From positions 1 through 40,491 of the forward strand of contig NZ_JARYTI010000041.1 in the NCBI RefSeq assembly GCF_029911635.1: 40,491 nt of DNA. Reading direction: 5' to 3'. Every line of letters starts with the position of its first letter. The first letter of the stretch is position 1. The notes under the pieces were generated by a model, which saw nothing but the letters and a program-made list of their open reading frames with translations, was not told the DNA's origin and did no database searches. The position numbers and the translations under genes are program-made. The stretch is from Sphingomonas sp. AR_OL41. Lineage in GTDB: Bacteria; Pseudomonadota; Alphaproteobacteria; Sphingomonadales; Sphingomonadaceae. Below are positions 24,369-32,074 of this stretch, one piece after another.

Positions 24369-25693
24369 ATCGAATCGAGCGCCTGGGTGAAATCGGCGAT
24401 CAGGTCGTCGGCATCCTCGACGCCGATCGAGATGCGCACCAGATTGTCGGTGATGCCGAGCGCCTGCTTGCGCGCCTCGGGCACCGACAGATGCGTCATC
24501 GCGGCCGGATGGCTGGCGAGCGTCTCGGTGCCGCCGAGGCTCACCGCGAGCTTGGCGATCTTGAGCGCGTCGAGAAAGGCGAACGCCTCCTTCTCGCCGC
24601 CCTTGACGATCAGCGAGAAGGTCGAGCCCGCGCCGGTGCAATGCCGGCGATAAATGTCGGCCTGGCGCTCCATGCCGGGCGTGTCCTCGAGAAAGCCGAG
24701 ATAACCGACGCGCTCGACCTTGGGGTGGGTGCGCAGATAGGCACACACCTTGGCGGCATTCTCGCCGGCGCGGCTCATGCGCAACTCCAGCGTTTCGAGG
24801 CTGCGCATCAGCATCCACGCCGTATTGGGGTCGCAGATCGTGCCGATCGTGTTGCGCATCAGGCGGATGGTGTTGATGTGCTCCTTCGAGCCGAGCACGC
24901 CGCCCGCCACGAGGTCGCTGTGCCCGCCGGCATATTTGGTCAGCGAATAGACCACGATCTCCGCACCATGCTTGAGCGGCTGGAGCCAGAGCGGCCCAAG
25001 GAACGTGTTGTCGATCGCGATCGGCGGCTTGGTTGCGGCGTTCTTGAAGATGGCGTCGCGGCTCGCGCGCACCGCCTCGATATCGACCAGCGCGTTCGTC
25101 GGGTTGGCCGGGCTTTCGAGATAGATCAGCGCGACATTGCCGCTCGCAGCCTTGGACAGCACTGCGTCGATCTCCTCGCGCGTCGCGCCGGCCGGAAAGT
25201 CTAGCCAATGCACGCCGAAGCGGCCGAGGATGCGCGCGATCAGCGTCTCGGTCGCGGCGTAGAGCGGACCCGAATGGACGATCGTGTCGCCCGGCTTGAC
25301 CATCGACAGGAACAAGGTCGCGATCGCCGACATGCCCGACGAGAAGGCCAATGCGTCCTCGGCGTCTTCCCAGATGCCGAGCCGGTCTTCGAGTATCTCC
25401 TGGTTCGGGCCGTTGAAGCGCCCATAGACCAGGCCTTCGGACCCGCCCGGGCGCTTGCCCGTCACGCCCTCGAAATGGCGCTTGCCGGCGGCGGCATTGG
25501 GGAAGACGAAGGTCGAGGTGAGAAAGATTGGCGGCTTGAGCGCGCCTTCCGACAGCGTCGGGTCATAGCCATGGCCCATCATCATGGTGGAGGGCTTGAG
25601 CTTGCGCCCACCGATCGATTCGACGCTGGCCTTGGGCTTGCCACGCGCGGGGACGCTGGTCAGGTCGGCTTCGGTCTCGTTCTTGTTCGCCAT
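24365..25693 (-). CDS. PLP-dependent trans-sulfuration enzyme (cystathionine gamma-synthase family)
   Basis: This Cys/Met metabolism enzyme uses pyridoxal phosphate in the cytosol. It has 442 residues from ATG 25693. The cofactor lysine is in YSLTKYAGGHSDLVAGG. FSSGMSAIATLFLS (cofactor phosphate site) and YLESPANPTN, then IAIDNTFLGPLW, are family motifs. The subfamily (cystathionine synthase or lyase, sulfhydrylase or methionine gamma-lyase) cannot be fixed from sequence alone. The reading frame stays open upstream to 25885, but that part has no family match and covers the leader hairpin. The stop overlaps the start of the phosphatase-like pseudogene, implying one transcript. Confidence 0.9.
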   Translation of the reverse strand: MANKNETEADLTSVPARGKPKASVESIGGRKLKPSTMMMGHGYDPTLSEGALKPPIFLTSTFVFPNAAAGKRHFEGVTGKRPGGSEGLVYGRFNGPNQEILEDRLGIWEDAEDALAFSSGMSAIATLFLSMVKPGDTIVHSGPLYAATETLIARILGRFGVHWLDFPAGATREEIDAVLSKAASGNVALIYLESPANPTNALVDIEAVRASRDAIFKNAATKPPIAIDNTFLGPLWLQPLKHGAEIVVYSLTKYAGGHSDLVAGGVLGSKEHINTIRLMRNTIGTICDPNTAWMLMRSLETLELRMSRAGENAAKVCAYLRTHPKVERVGYLGFLEDTPGMERQADIYRRHCTGAGSTFSLIVKGGEKEAFAFLDALKIAKLAVSLGGTETLASHPAAMTHLSVPEARKQALGITDNLVRISIGVEDADDLIADFTQALDSI

Positions 25694-25707
25694 CGGAAAT
25701 ACTCTGG

Positions 25708-25728
25708 AAAAGGGAGGTTGCGCCTCCC
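25708..25728 (-). promoter_or_regulatory. Leader hairpin with T-run before the trans-sulfuration gene
   Basis: On the minus strand GGGAGG (25728-25723), CGCAA, CCTCCC (25717-25712) form a perfect six-bp stem followed by TTTT (25711-25708), only 15 bases before the ATG. This looks like a small intrinsic terminator in a leader and could act in attenuation. No recognisable SAM-riboswitch core was found in the 25693-25860 leader. Confidence 0.45.
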
Positions 25729-25869
25729 TAACGCGCGATTGTTGCAAATGATACCATCGCCTGCGCAGGCCTCCGTTCCCACGAGATCGGACCGATTCGG
25801 ACACGATCGCGCTTGCATCACCCCGCCGCGACGGCGAGGCTCGGCGCGCATCAATCCGGGGGGATAGAC

Positions 25870-27012
25870 GTGCCAACCAACGCATTGCTCAACCGACTAT
25901 CCGCCATCTATGCCGGGACGGCGATCCGTTACCCGCATCTCAAGGCCGTCACGCTCGCCCAATGGCTGATCGAGAGCGGGCGCGGCACGTCGGATCTCGC
26001 GACGCGGCATTATAATTTCGCTGGCTTGAAATGGCGCCCGGAAATGGCGCTGTTCGCCACCAAGGTCATGTATCAGGCACATGACGGCCTCGACGCCTAT
26101 TGCAAGTTCGCGACGCTCGAGAGCTTCGTCTCGGGCTATTGGGCGTTTATCGGTCGCCCGCCCTATTCGGGCTGGGAAACGCATGTCGATACCGCCGAGG
26201 ATTATATCCGCTTCATCGGCCCGATTTACACGCCGACGCCCAATTATGCCGACAATATCCTCGCTCTCGTCCCCGAAGCGCAGGCGCTGCTCGATACCTC
26301 CGCCATCGCGATGACCGAAGCCAGTGTCGGCCTCACCGATATCGGCACGATCATCCTCGATCCCGGCCATGGCGGCGACCAGAAGGTCGGCGGCAGCAGC
26401 CCGAACAATGCCGTCAGCGTGAGCGGCGTGAAGGAAAAGAAGCTCACGCTCGATTTCTGCATGATCCTGCGCGACCAGTTGCTTGCCCAGGCGGCTGCCG
26501 CGAACCAGAAGATCCAGGTCGTCCTGACGCGCACGTCCGACGTCAATCTCGGCATCGTCGATCGCGCGGCCTTTGCCGGGCGATACAAGGCCAAGGCGTT
26601 GGTCTGCCTGCATTTCAACGGCATGGCCGACCCGACGATCCGCGGCGCGGAAACCTATTATGCCGATGCCGCGCACGGCAACACCAACGTCCAGGCGGAC
26701 ATGGCCTTTGCCGCGGCGGTCCATGCCGGCTGGATCGCCGGTCTGCGCGCGGTGTTGCCGGGTACGCGCGATCGTGGCCTCAAACCCGAATCCGACTCTG
26801 GGCCGGGCGGGCTTGGCATCCTGCGCGACGCGGCGCTCGGCAACCCGCAACCTACCCGCAAGTGCCTGGGCGCCTATATCGAAGGCGAGTTCATCTCCAA
26901 TCCCGGGGTGGACAAGGCATTCATCTCGGGCCCGGATGCGATCGCCAACCGGACGACCGCGCTCGCCGCGCTGGCGACCGTGCTGCGCGCGCAACTAGCC
27001 AGCCTGCCTTAG
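25870..27012 (+). CDS. Bifunctional glucosaminidase / N-acetylmuramoyl-L-alanine amidase without signal peptide
   Basis: This enzyme joins two peptidoglycan hydrolase domains. Residues about 20-140 are a FlgJ/LytG-type glucosaminidase with the catalytic Glu35 (LAQWLIESGRGTSDLA) and HYNFAGLKW. Residues about 159-378 are an Amidase_3 domain: DPGHGG with His167, Glu189 (VKEKKL), His248 (LVCLHFNG) and the catalytic glutamate region YIEGEFISN (Glu338/Glu340). GTG at 25870 with GGGGGGA at 25858-25864 is the best start, giving 380 residues; a TTG at 25813 is weaker. Neither start gives a signal peptide, so export is unexplained. It is divergent from the trans-sulfuration gene. Confidence 0.87.
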   Translation: MPTNALLNRLSAIYAGTAIRYPHLKAVTLAQWLIESGRGTSDLATRHYNFAGLKWRPEMALFATKVMYQAHDGLDAYCKFATLESFVSGYWAFIGRPPYSGWETHVDTAEDYIRFIGPIYTPTPNYADNILALVPEAQALLDTSAIAMTEASVGLTDIGTIILDPGHGGDQKVGGSSPNNAVSVSGVKEKKLTLDFCMILRDQLLAQAAAANQKIQVVLTRTSDVNLGIVDRAAFAGRYKAKALVCLHFNGMADPTIRGAETYYADAAHGNTNVQADMAFAAAVHAGWIAGLRAVLPGTRDRGLKPESDSGPGGLGILRDAALGNPQPTRKCLGAYIEGEFISNPGVDKAFISGPDAIANRTTALAALATVLRAQLASLP

Positions 27013-27023
27013 TTTTTGTTATC

Positions 27024-27068
27024 GCATCGTTTTTGCGAAAAACCGGTACCCACTTTTTCGCACGATGC
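27024..27068. repeat. Interspersed palindrome between convergent genes
   Basis: GCATCGTTTTTGCGAAAAA (27024-27042), a loop with CCGGTACCCA, and CTTTTTCGCACGATGC (to 27068) pair except for a four-base bulge. Both strands carry T-runs, and the element fills the gap between the convergent amidase and pgeF genes, so it could end both transcripts. Its sequence resembles the ACCGG-TTCCCACTTTT type palindromes scattered through many alphaproteobacterial genomes. Only one copy was noticed here. Confidence 0.65.
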
Positions 27069-27069
27069 T

Positions 27070-27846
27070 TTAGAGCCCAATGATCGCGATCTGCCGCCCA
27101 TAGGTCGGCTCGCCGCGGTGCGTCGCGCGGCGGAAGCTGAAGAAGCGGCTTTCATCGGCATAGGTATCGAGGCCGAGCGCAGCGATGCGCGTCACCCCGG
27201 CGATGGCGAGACGGTGCGCGACATAGGCTTCGAGATCGAACTGGTGATGGCCGGGCTTGCCGGGCGCGAAGAAGCGTTCGTTAGCGGGGTCGGCGGCCTC
27301 GAAGCGGCGCGCAAAGCCGTCATCGACCTCATAGCTGGCGCGCGCGATGCACGGGCCGATCGCGGCGGCGATGCGCTCGCGGCGCGCGCCGAGCCGCTCC
27401 ATCGCGGCCACCGTCGCGTCGGTGACGCCGCCGATCGCGCCCTTCCAGCCGGCATGCGCCGCGCCGACCACGCCGGCCGTGACATCGGCGAGCAGCACCG
27501 GCGCGCAGTCTGCGGTGACAATCCCCAGCGCAAGGCCGGGGCGATCGGTCACCAGCGCATCGGCATGCGGCCGCGCCGCATCGCCCCATGCGTCGGCAAC
27601 CGTCACCGCATCGGCGCTGTGCACCTGATACACGCTGACCAGCCGCGCGCCGGGCAGCACCGCCGCAACCGCGCGACGGCGATTCTCGGCGATCGCCTCG
27701 GGTTCGTCATCCGAGCCGAGCCCGACGTTCAGTCCGGCAACCATGCCCGTCGACACGCCGCCACGCCGGCCGAGAAAGCCGTGCGCGGTTCCCGCCAGCA
27801 TCGGCGCGCGGATCACCTCGACCGCGCTGACATCATCGGCGCTCAC
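27070..27846 (-). CDS. pgeF: Purine nucleoside phosphorylase / laccase-domain protein (YfiH/PgeF family)
   Basis: This family acts as purine nucleoside phosphorylase and adenosine deaminase and, in some bacteria, as a peptidoglycan editing factor. The protein has 258 residues from a GTG at 27846 that overlaps the upstream GNAT stop (GTGA). Metal-binding residues are visible: VYQVHSADAV, the cysteine in TADCAPVLLADV, and the histidine in VGAAHAGWKG. AIGPCIARASYEV and FSFRRATHRGEPTYGRQIAII close the domain. An open frame running upstream to 28359 covers the GNAT gene in another frame and is not used. It is the last gene of the lgt-midA-GNAT-pgeF operon. Confidence 0.93.
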   Translation of the reverse strand: MSADDVSAVEVIRAPMLAGTAHGFLGRRGGVSTGMVAGLNVGLGSDDEPEAIAENRRRAVAAVLPGARLVSVYQVHSADAVTVADAWGDAARPHADALVTDRPGLALGIVTADCAPVLLADVTAGVVGAAHAGWKGAIGGVTDATVAAMERLGARRERIAAAIGPCIARASYEVDDGFARRFEAADPANERFFAPGKPGHHQFDLEAYVAHRLAIAGVTRIAALGLDTYADESRFFSFRRATHRGEPTYGRQIAIIGL

Positions 27847-28355
27847 AGCACCAGCCGCATGATGCGATCGTCGTCGATCGTCTCGCCGACGCGAAAGGCA
27901 TAGCGCCCGATCTCGCGGAAGCCGTAGCGCTCGTAGAAGCGGTGCGCGCGGTGATTGTCGACATAGACGCTGAGGATGATCTCCTTCGCGCCGTGGCTGC
28001 GGGCATGTTCGAGCGACCAGTCCATCAGCACCGGCGCGACGCCCTCGCCCTGCCATGGGGCGAGGACGTAGAATTGATAGAGTTCGATCGCGTCGGGCCG
28101 CCATTCGCCGGGGAAGGTCACCGGGCCCATCTTGACGAAGCCGATGATCTGGTCGTCGGCCAGCGCGAGCCGCACCGCGAAATCGGGATCGGAAAGCTGC
28201 GACGGCAGGCCGTTGGGACCGAACGCCTCGTCGAGAAAGGCGGCGAGATCGGACTGGCGGTACAGCGTGCCGAAGGTCTCGGTGAATGAGCGTCGCGCCA
28301 TCGCGGCGAGCGCCGGCCCGTCGATCGTACGGGCATCGCGATAATAGATGGTCAT
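27843..28355 (-). CDS. GNAT family N-acetyltransferase
   Basis: This is a single-domain acetyltransferase of 170 residues. The acetyl-CoA site is in FYVLAPWQGEGVAPVLMDW (about residues 95-113), preceded by IGFVKMGPV and followed by ILSVYVDNHRAHRFYERYGF, the usual last strands of the fold. The substrate cannot be inferred. It overlaps midA by four bases upstream (ATGA) and pgeF downstream (GTGA), so it is translated as part of that operon. This insertion between midA and pgeF is the only departure from the common lgt-midA-pgeF order. Confidence 0.92.
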   Translation of the reverse strand: MTIYYRDARTIDGPALAAMARRSFTETFGTLYRQSDLAAFLDEAFGPNGLPSQLSDPDFAVRLALADDQIIGFVKMGPVTFPGEWRPDAIELYQFYVLAPWQGEGVAPVLMDWSLEHARSHGAKEIILSVYVDNHRAHRFYERYGFREIGRYAFRVGETIDDDRIMRLVL

Positions 28356-29398
28356 GCAAACCCCGCGGGAATGGGCCAGTCGGGCGCGGTCAGCGCCAGC
28401 GCGCGGAACAGATGCCCCATCGCATCCTCGCCGACCAGCCGGTTACGATCGGCGAGGATCGCCTCGGCACGATCGGGCGCGCCGGCGGCGAGCGCGCTGG
28501 CGCGTGCGTCGATCCCCAGCGCGCCGAGCAGGTCGCGCTGGCTGACTGTGCCAAAGGGCGTCGCGCCCTCGAGTCCGGCGGCGGCCGCCAGCGTGGCGAA
28601 ATCGACATGCGCGGTCAGGTCCTGCTCGCCCGGCGCCCCGAACGGATTGGCATAGCCATGGCCGCGCACCGCCTGCAGCGTGTCGCCGAGTGCCGGGCCT
28701 TCATAGCCATAATCGATCGCCAGCAGCGCGCCGCCCTGCGCGACGATGCGCCGCGCCAGCGCGCGACAGGTGGCGACGCCGGCCGGGCTGGTCTCGATGA
28801 TCGAACCCGGCGGCGCGTCGCGCAGGCTCGGCGGGATGACGTTGTCGGGCACAGGCTTGCCGGGGATCGGCAGGAACAGCACGTCCTGGCACGCGACCAG
28901 TCGCTCGTGCCAGCCCTCGCCCCAACGCAGCAATTGCCGGATCGGCAGCGCGTCGAAGAATTCGTTGGCGATCACGATCAGCGCGCGGTCGGCGGGCAGC
29001 GTCGTGACGTCGTCATGCCAGATCGCGTCCGGCACGCGTTCGGCCTGCGCCGCGCGCAGCGCCGGGCTGGTCTCGACGAAATGCACTGGCGGGCTCAGCC
29101 CGGCCATGGCCATCGCGCGCAGCGCATCGGCGGCCAGCGTCCCGCGCCCCGGGCCGAGTTCGACCCAGGCGATGTCGGGCCGCCCGGCGCGGTCCCACAG
29201 ATCGGCGCACCACAGTCCGATCAACTCGCCGAACATCTGGCTGATTTCGGGCGCGGTGACGAAGTCGCCGCCCACCCCCAGCGGATCGCGCGTCGCATAA
29301 TAATGCGCATTGGCCGCGGCCATGAACTGCGCGATCGGGATCGGCCCCGCGAGCGTGATCGCACGGGCCAGCCGGTCCGCCAGGCTTCCCTCGCTCAC
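28352..29398 (-). CDS. SAM-dependent methyltransferase, MidA/NDUFAF7 family
   Basis: This is a class I methyltransferase of 348 residues related to mitochondrial NDUFAF7 (MidA), which methylates an arginine of a complex I subunit. The SAM loop is WVELGPGRGTLAADAL (about residues 79-94). The N-terminal FMAAANAHYYATRDPLGVGGDFVTAPEISQ stretch (residues 23-52) and ALIVIANEFFDALPIRQL (about residues 139-156) are hallmarks of the family. The start is GTG at 29398, one base after the lgt stop. Whether it acts on complex I here is inference from the family. Confidence 0.93.
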   Translation of the reverse strand: MSEGSLADRLARAITLAGPIPIAQFMAAANAHYYATRDPLGVGGDFVTAPEISQMFGELIGLWCADLWDRAGRPDIAWVELGPGRGTLAADALRAMAMAGLSPPVHFVETSPALRAAQAERVPDAIWHDDVTTLPADRALIVIANEFFDALPIRQLLRWGEGWHERLVACQDVLFLPIPGKPVPDNVIPPSLRDAPPGSIIETSPAGVATCRALARRIVAQGGALLAIDYGYEGPALGDTLQAVRGHGYANPFGAPGEQDLTAHVDFATLAAAAGLEGATPFGTVSQRDLLGALGIDARASALAAGAPDRAEAILADRNRLVGEDAMGHLFRALALTAPDWPIPAGFA

Positions 29399-29399
29399 C

Positions 29400-30281
29400 T
29401 CAGGCGACGCTCTCGTCCCCGGCGATCGGCACGACGCGGTGGCGGCGCCTGTGCGCGGTCAGCACGAGATAGAGACCGGCGGCGATCATCGGCAGCGTCA
29501 GCACCTGGCCCATATGAATGACATTGTCGAAGAAGCCGCCGACGAACTGCGAATCAGGCTCGCGGAAAAATTCGACGGTGAAGCGCGCCAGACCGTAGCC
29601 GACCAGGAACAGGCCGACGAGCTTGCCGGGCTCGTAGCGCGCCTTGGTGCGCCAGAAGAAGAACCACAGCAGCGCGAACAGCGCGATGCCTTCTAGCCCG
29701 GCCTCATAGAGCTGGCTGGGGTGGCGTGCGACGTCCTCGCCGGTGCGCGGAAAGACGATCGCCCAGGGCAGGTTGCTCTTCTTGCCCCATAATTCGCCGT
29801 TCACGAAATTGGCTAACCGGCCGAAGAACAGCCCAAACGGCACGCAGCAGGCGAGATAATCGTGGATGCGCAGCCAATCGAGCTTCTGCTGGCGCGCAAA
29901 CAGGATGATGCCGATCGAGGTGCCGATCATGCCGCCATGGAACGACATGCCGCCGTCCCACAGCCGCAGAACGCTCAAGGGGTTGAGCAACATCGCCGGG
30001 GCGTAGAACAGCACATAGCCGATCCGCCCGCCAAGGATGATGCCGAGCGTGGCGTAGAACACCAGATCATCGGCATGGCGGCGTGCCATCGGCGCGCCGG
30101 GCTGGCTCAGCAGCTTGATCAGATACCACCAGCCGATGACGATGCCGGTGATATAGGCGATCGAATACCATTTGATGTCGAATTCATGCCCAAACAGCCT
30201 GATCGGGATCGCCACCGCATTGAGGTGCAGGTCGGTGAAATGGATGTGCGACTGGGCTGCGGCGAGCGCGGTAAGGATCAA
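29400..30281 (-). CDS. lgt: Prolipoprotein diacylglyceryl transferase Lgt
   Basis: Lgt transfers diacylglycerol from phosphatidylglycerol to the lipobox cysteine of prolipoproteins, the first step in lipoprotein maturation in the inner membrane. It has 293 residues and about seven membrane segments. The signature GGMSFHGGMIG (about residues 109-119, with the essential His) and FGRLANFVNGELWGK (about residues 152-166, with the essential Arg and Asn) are intact. It is first in the lgt-midA-GNAT-pgeF operon, with 65 bp separating it from the divergent ligase gene. Confidence 0.97.
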   Translation of the reverse strand: MILTALAAAQSHIHFTDLHLNAVAIPIRLFGHEFDIKWYSIAYITGIVIGWWYLIKLLSQPGAPMARRHADDLVFYATLGIILGGRIGYVLFYAPAMLLNPLSVLRLWDGGMSFHGGMIGTSIGIILFARQQKLDWLRIHDYLACCVPFGLFFGRLANFVNGELWGKKSNLPWAIVFPRTGEDVARHPSQLYEAGLEGIALFALLWFFFWRTKARYEPGKLVGLFLVGYGLARFTVEFFREPDSQFVGGFFDNVIHMGQVLTLPMIAAGLYLVLTAHRRRHRVVPIAGDESVA

Positions 30282-30346
30282 GGCTTTTCCCCGAGAGTTC
30301 GCGCCTCCATAAAGGGGCCAGGCGACAAGACCAAGAGGGAGAGCAT

Positions 30347-32035
30347 ATGCGCACCGAACTGGACCGGCGGATGGACGAGAGCATGGCCGCGCTCACCGGC
30401 GCAGGCGGGCCGCTCGCACTTGGTTCGGTCGATATCGGCGGCACCGTGATGCCGATGATCGCCACCGTGCCGGCCTCGCTGCCGGGCTATTTCGCGCATT
30501 ACGCGGCCGAGCATCACGACAAGACCTTCCTGGTTTCGGGCGAGGAGCGGCTGAGCTTCGCGGACGTTTATGCCGAGGCCGAGCGAGTCGCGCGCGCGCT
30601 GGTCGCCGCGCACGGCGTGCAGAAAGGTGATCGCGTCGGCATCGCGATGCGCAACTCGCCGTCATGGATCGCGCTCTACATGGGCATCATCATGGCGGGC
30701 GGCATCGCCACCCTGCTCAACGGCTGGTGGCAGTCGGGCGAGCTTGCCGCGGCGATCGCCGATGTCGATTGCGCGTTGGTCTTCGCCGACCCGCCCCGCG
30801 CCAAGCGGCTCGGCGAAATTCACGATCTCGGCGCGACGGTGATCGCGATCGACGACACCCCGCCGCTCGCCATCGCGCTCGCCGAGCTCACCGCGCACGA
30901 CAGCGCCACGACCGCGCTGCCGATGCTGACCGGCGACGACGACGCGACGATCCTGTTCACCTCGGGGTCGACTGGCCAGTCCAAGGGCGCGATCAGCGAT
31001 CATCGCGCGGTGGTGCAGGCGGTGTACAACTACCTTGCCCAGGCGCTGGTCGCGCTCGGCATCGCCACGGTCGATGGCGAGGCGACCGACATGCAGCCGG
31101 CGACCCTGCTCAACGTGCCGCTGTTCCACGTCACCGGCGAAGTCCCGGTGTTCCTGCAGAGCTTCGCCATGGGTCGCAAGCTGGTGCTGATGCCGAAATG
31201 GGATGCGGAAGTGGCGATGCGGCTGATCGAAGCCGAGAAGGTGACCTATTTCGTCGGCGTGCCGTTGATGAGCTTCGAGATCCTCACCCACCCCAACCGG
31301 CACAAATACGACATGTCGACCGTCGCCGATTTCGCCGCCGGCGGCGCGCCGCGCCCGGTCGAGCATGTCCGGCGGATCGACGCCGAGATGGGCGGCGGTG
31401 CGCCGCTGGTCGGTTACGGCCTGACCGAGACCAACGGCATCGGCTGCAGCAACTGGCGCAGCAACTATCTCGCCAAGCCGAGTTCGACCGGCCGCCCACA
31501 GGCACCGCTGGTCGATCTCGCCATCCTCGACGACCTTGGCCGGCCGGTGGCGCAAGGGTCGCGTGGCGAGATCGCGATCCGCTCGGTGTGCAATTTCCGC
31601 GAATATTGGGGCCGCGCACAGGCGACGCGCGATGCGTTCACCGCCGATCGCTATTTCCTGACCGGCGACGTCGGTTATCTCGACGAGGACGGTTATCTGT
31701 TCATCGTCGATCGCAAGAAGGACATCATCATCCGCGGCGGCGAGAATATCTCGTGCCAGGAAGTCGAGGCGGCGATCTACGAGCATCCCGCGATCGCTGA
31801 GGCCGCGGTGTTCGGCCTGCCCGACGAGCGTTTCGGCGAGGTGCCGGGGGCGGTTGTCCTGCTCCGCGAGGGCGAGACGATGACGTCCGATGATCTGTGC
31901 GGCTTCCTGTTCGCCAACATCGCCGCGTTCAAGGTGCCGCAACGGATCTGGATCGCCGACGCGCCGCTGCCGCGACTCGGCACCGAGAAGATCGACAAGG
32001 TGACGCTGCGCACCACCTATCGCGCGCTGGCCTGA
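30347..32035 (+). CDS. Class I adenylate-forming enzyme, acyl-CoA ligase
   Basis: This enzyme activates a carboxylic acid as an acyl-adenylate and probably transfers it to CoA. It has 562 residues. Motifs in order: TILFTSGSTGQSKGAI (phosphate loop, about residues 203-218), VGYGLTETNG (about residues 361-370), YFLTGDVGYLDEDGYLF with the ribose-binding Asp, and RKKDIIIRGGENISCQEVE at the hinge. The catalytic lysine lies near the C-terminus (GTEKIDKVTLR). GGGAGAGC precedes the ATG. The substrate (fatty or aromatic acid) is undetermined. A molybdoenzyme gene follows after 36 bases in the same direction and may be co-transcribed. Confidence 0.92.
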   Translation: MRTELDRRMDESMAALTGAGGPLALGSVDIGGTVMPMIATVPASLPGYFAHYAAEHHDKTFLVSGEERLSFADVYAEAERVARALVAAHGVQKGDRVGIAMRNSPSWIALYMGIIMAGGIATLLNGWWQSGELAAAIADVDCALVFADPPRAKRLGEIHDLGATVIAIDDTPPLAIALAELTAHDSATTALPMLTGDDDATILFTSGSTGQSKGAISDHRAVVQAVYNYLAQALVALGIATVDGEATDMQPATLLNVPLFHVTGEVPVFLQSFAMGRKLVLMPKWDAEVAMRLIEAEKVTYFVGVPLMSFEILTHPNRHKYDMSTVADFAAGGAPRPVEHVRRIDAEMGGGAPLVGYGLTETNGIGCSNWRSNYLAKPSSTGRPQAPLVDLAILDDLGRPVAQGSRGEIAIRSVCNFREYWGRAQATRDAFTADRYFLTGDVGYLDEDGYLFIVDRKKDIIIRGGENISCQEVEAAIYEHPAIAEAAVFGLPDERFGEVPGAVVLLREGETMTSDDLCGFLFANIAAFKVPQRIWIADAPLPRLGTEKIDKVTLRTTYRALA

Positions 32036-32074
32036 TTCGTCCGCTCGGGCGGAATTGGCCCATCGGGAGGATTG

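Noticed and set aside
25693..25870. SAM-II or other known methionine-related riboswitch before the trans-sulfuration gene
   Set aside because: I could not match the pseudoknot core; only a small hairpin with T-run is evident. An Infernal scan would settle it.
25813..27012. Prophage endolysin or remnant phage
   Set aside because: The domain mix and missing signal peptide would fit, but no phage genes, attachment sites or integrase occur nearby.
27847..28359. N-terminal extension of PgeF over the GNAT gene
   Set aside because: The extension is the GNAT gene read in another frame; the GTG at 27846 in a stop-start overlap gives the normal PgeF length.
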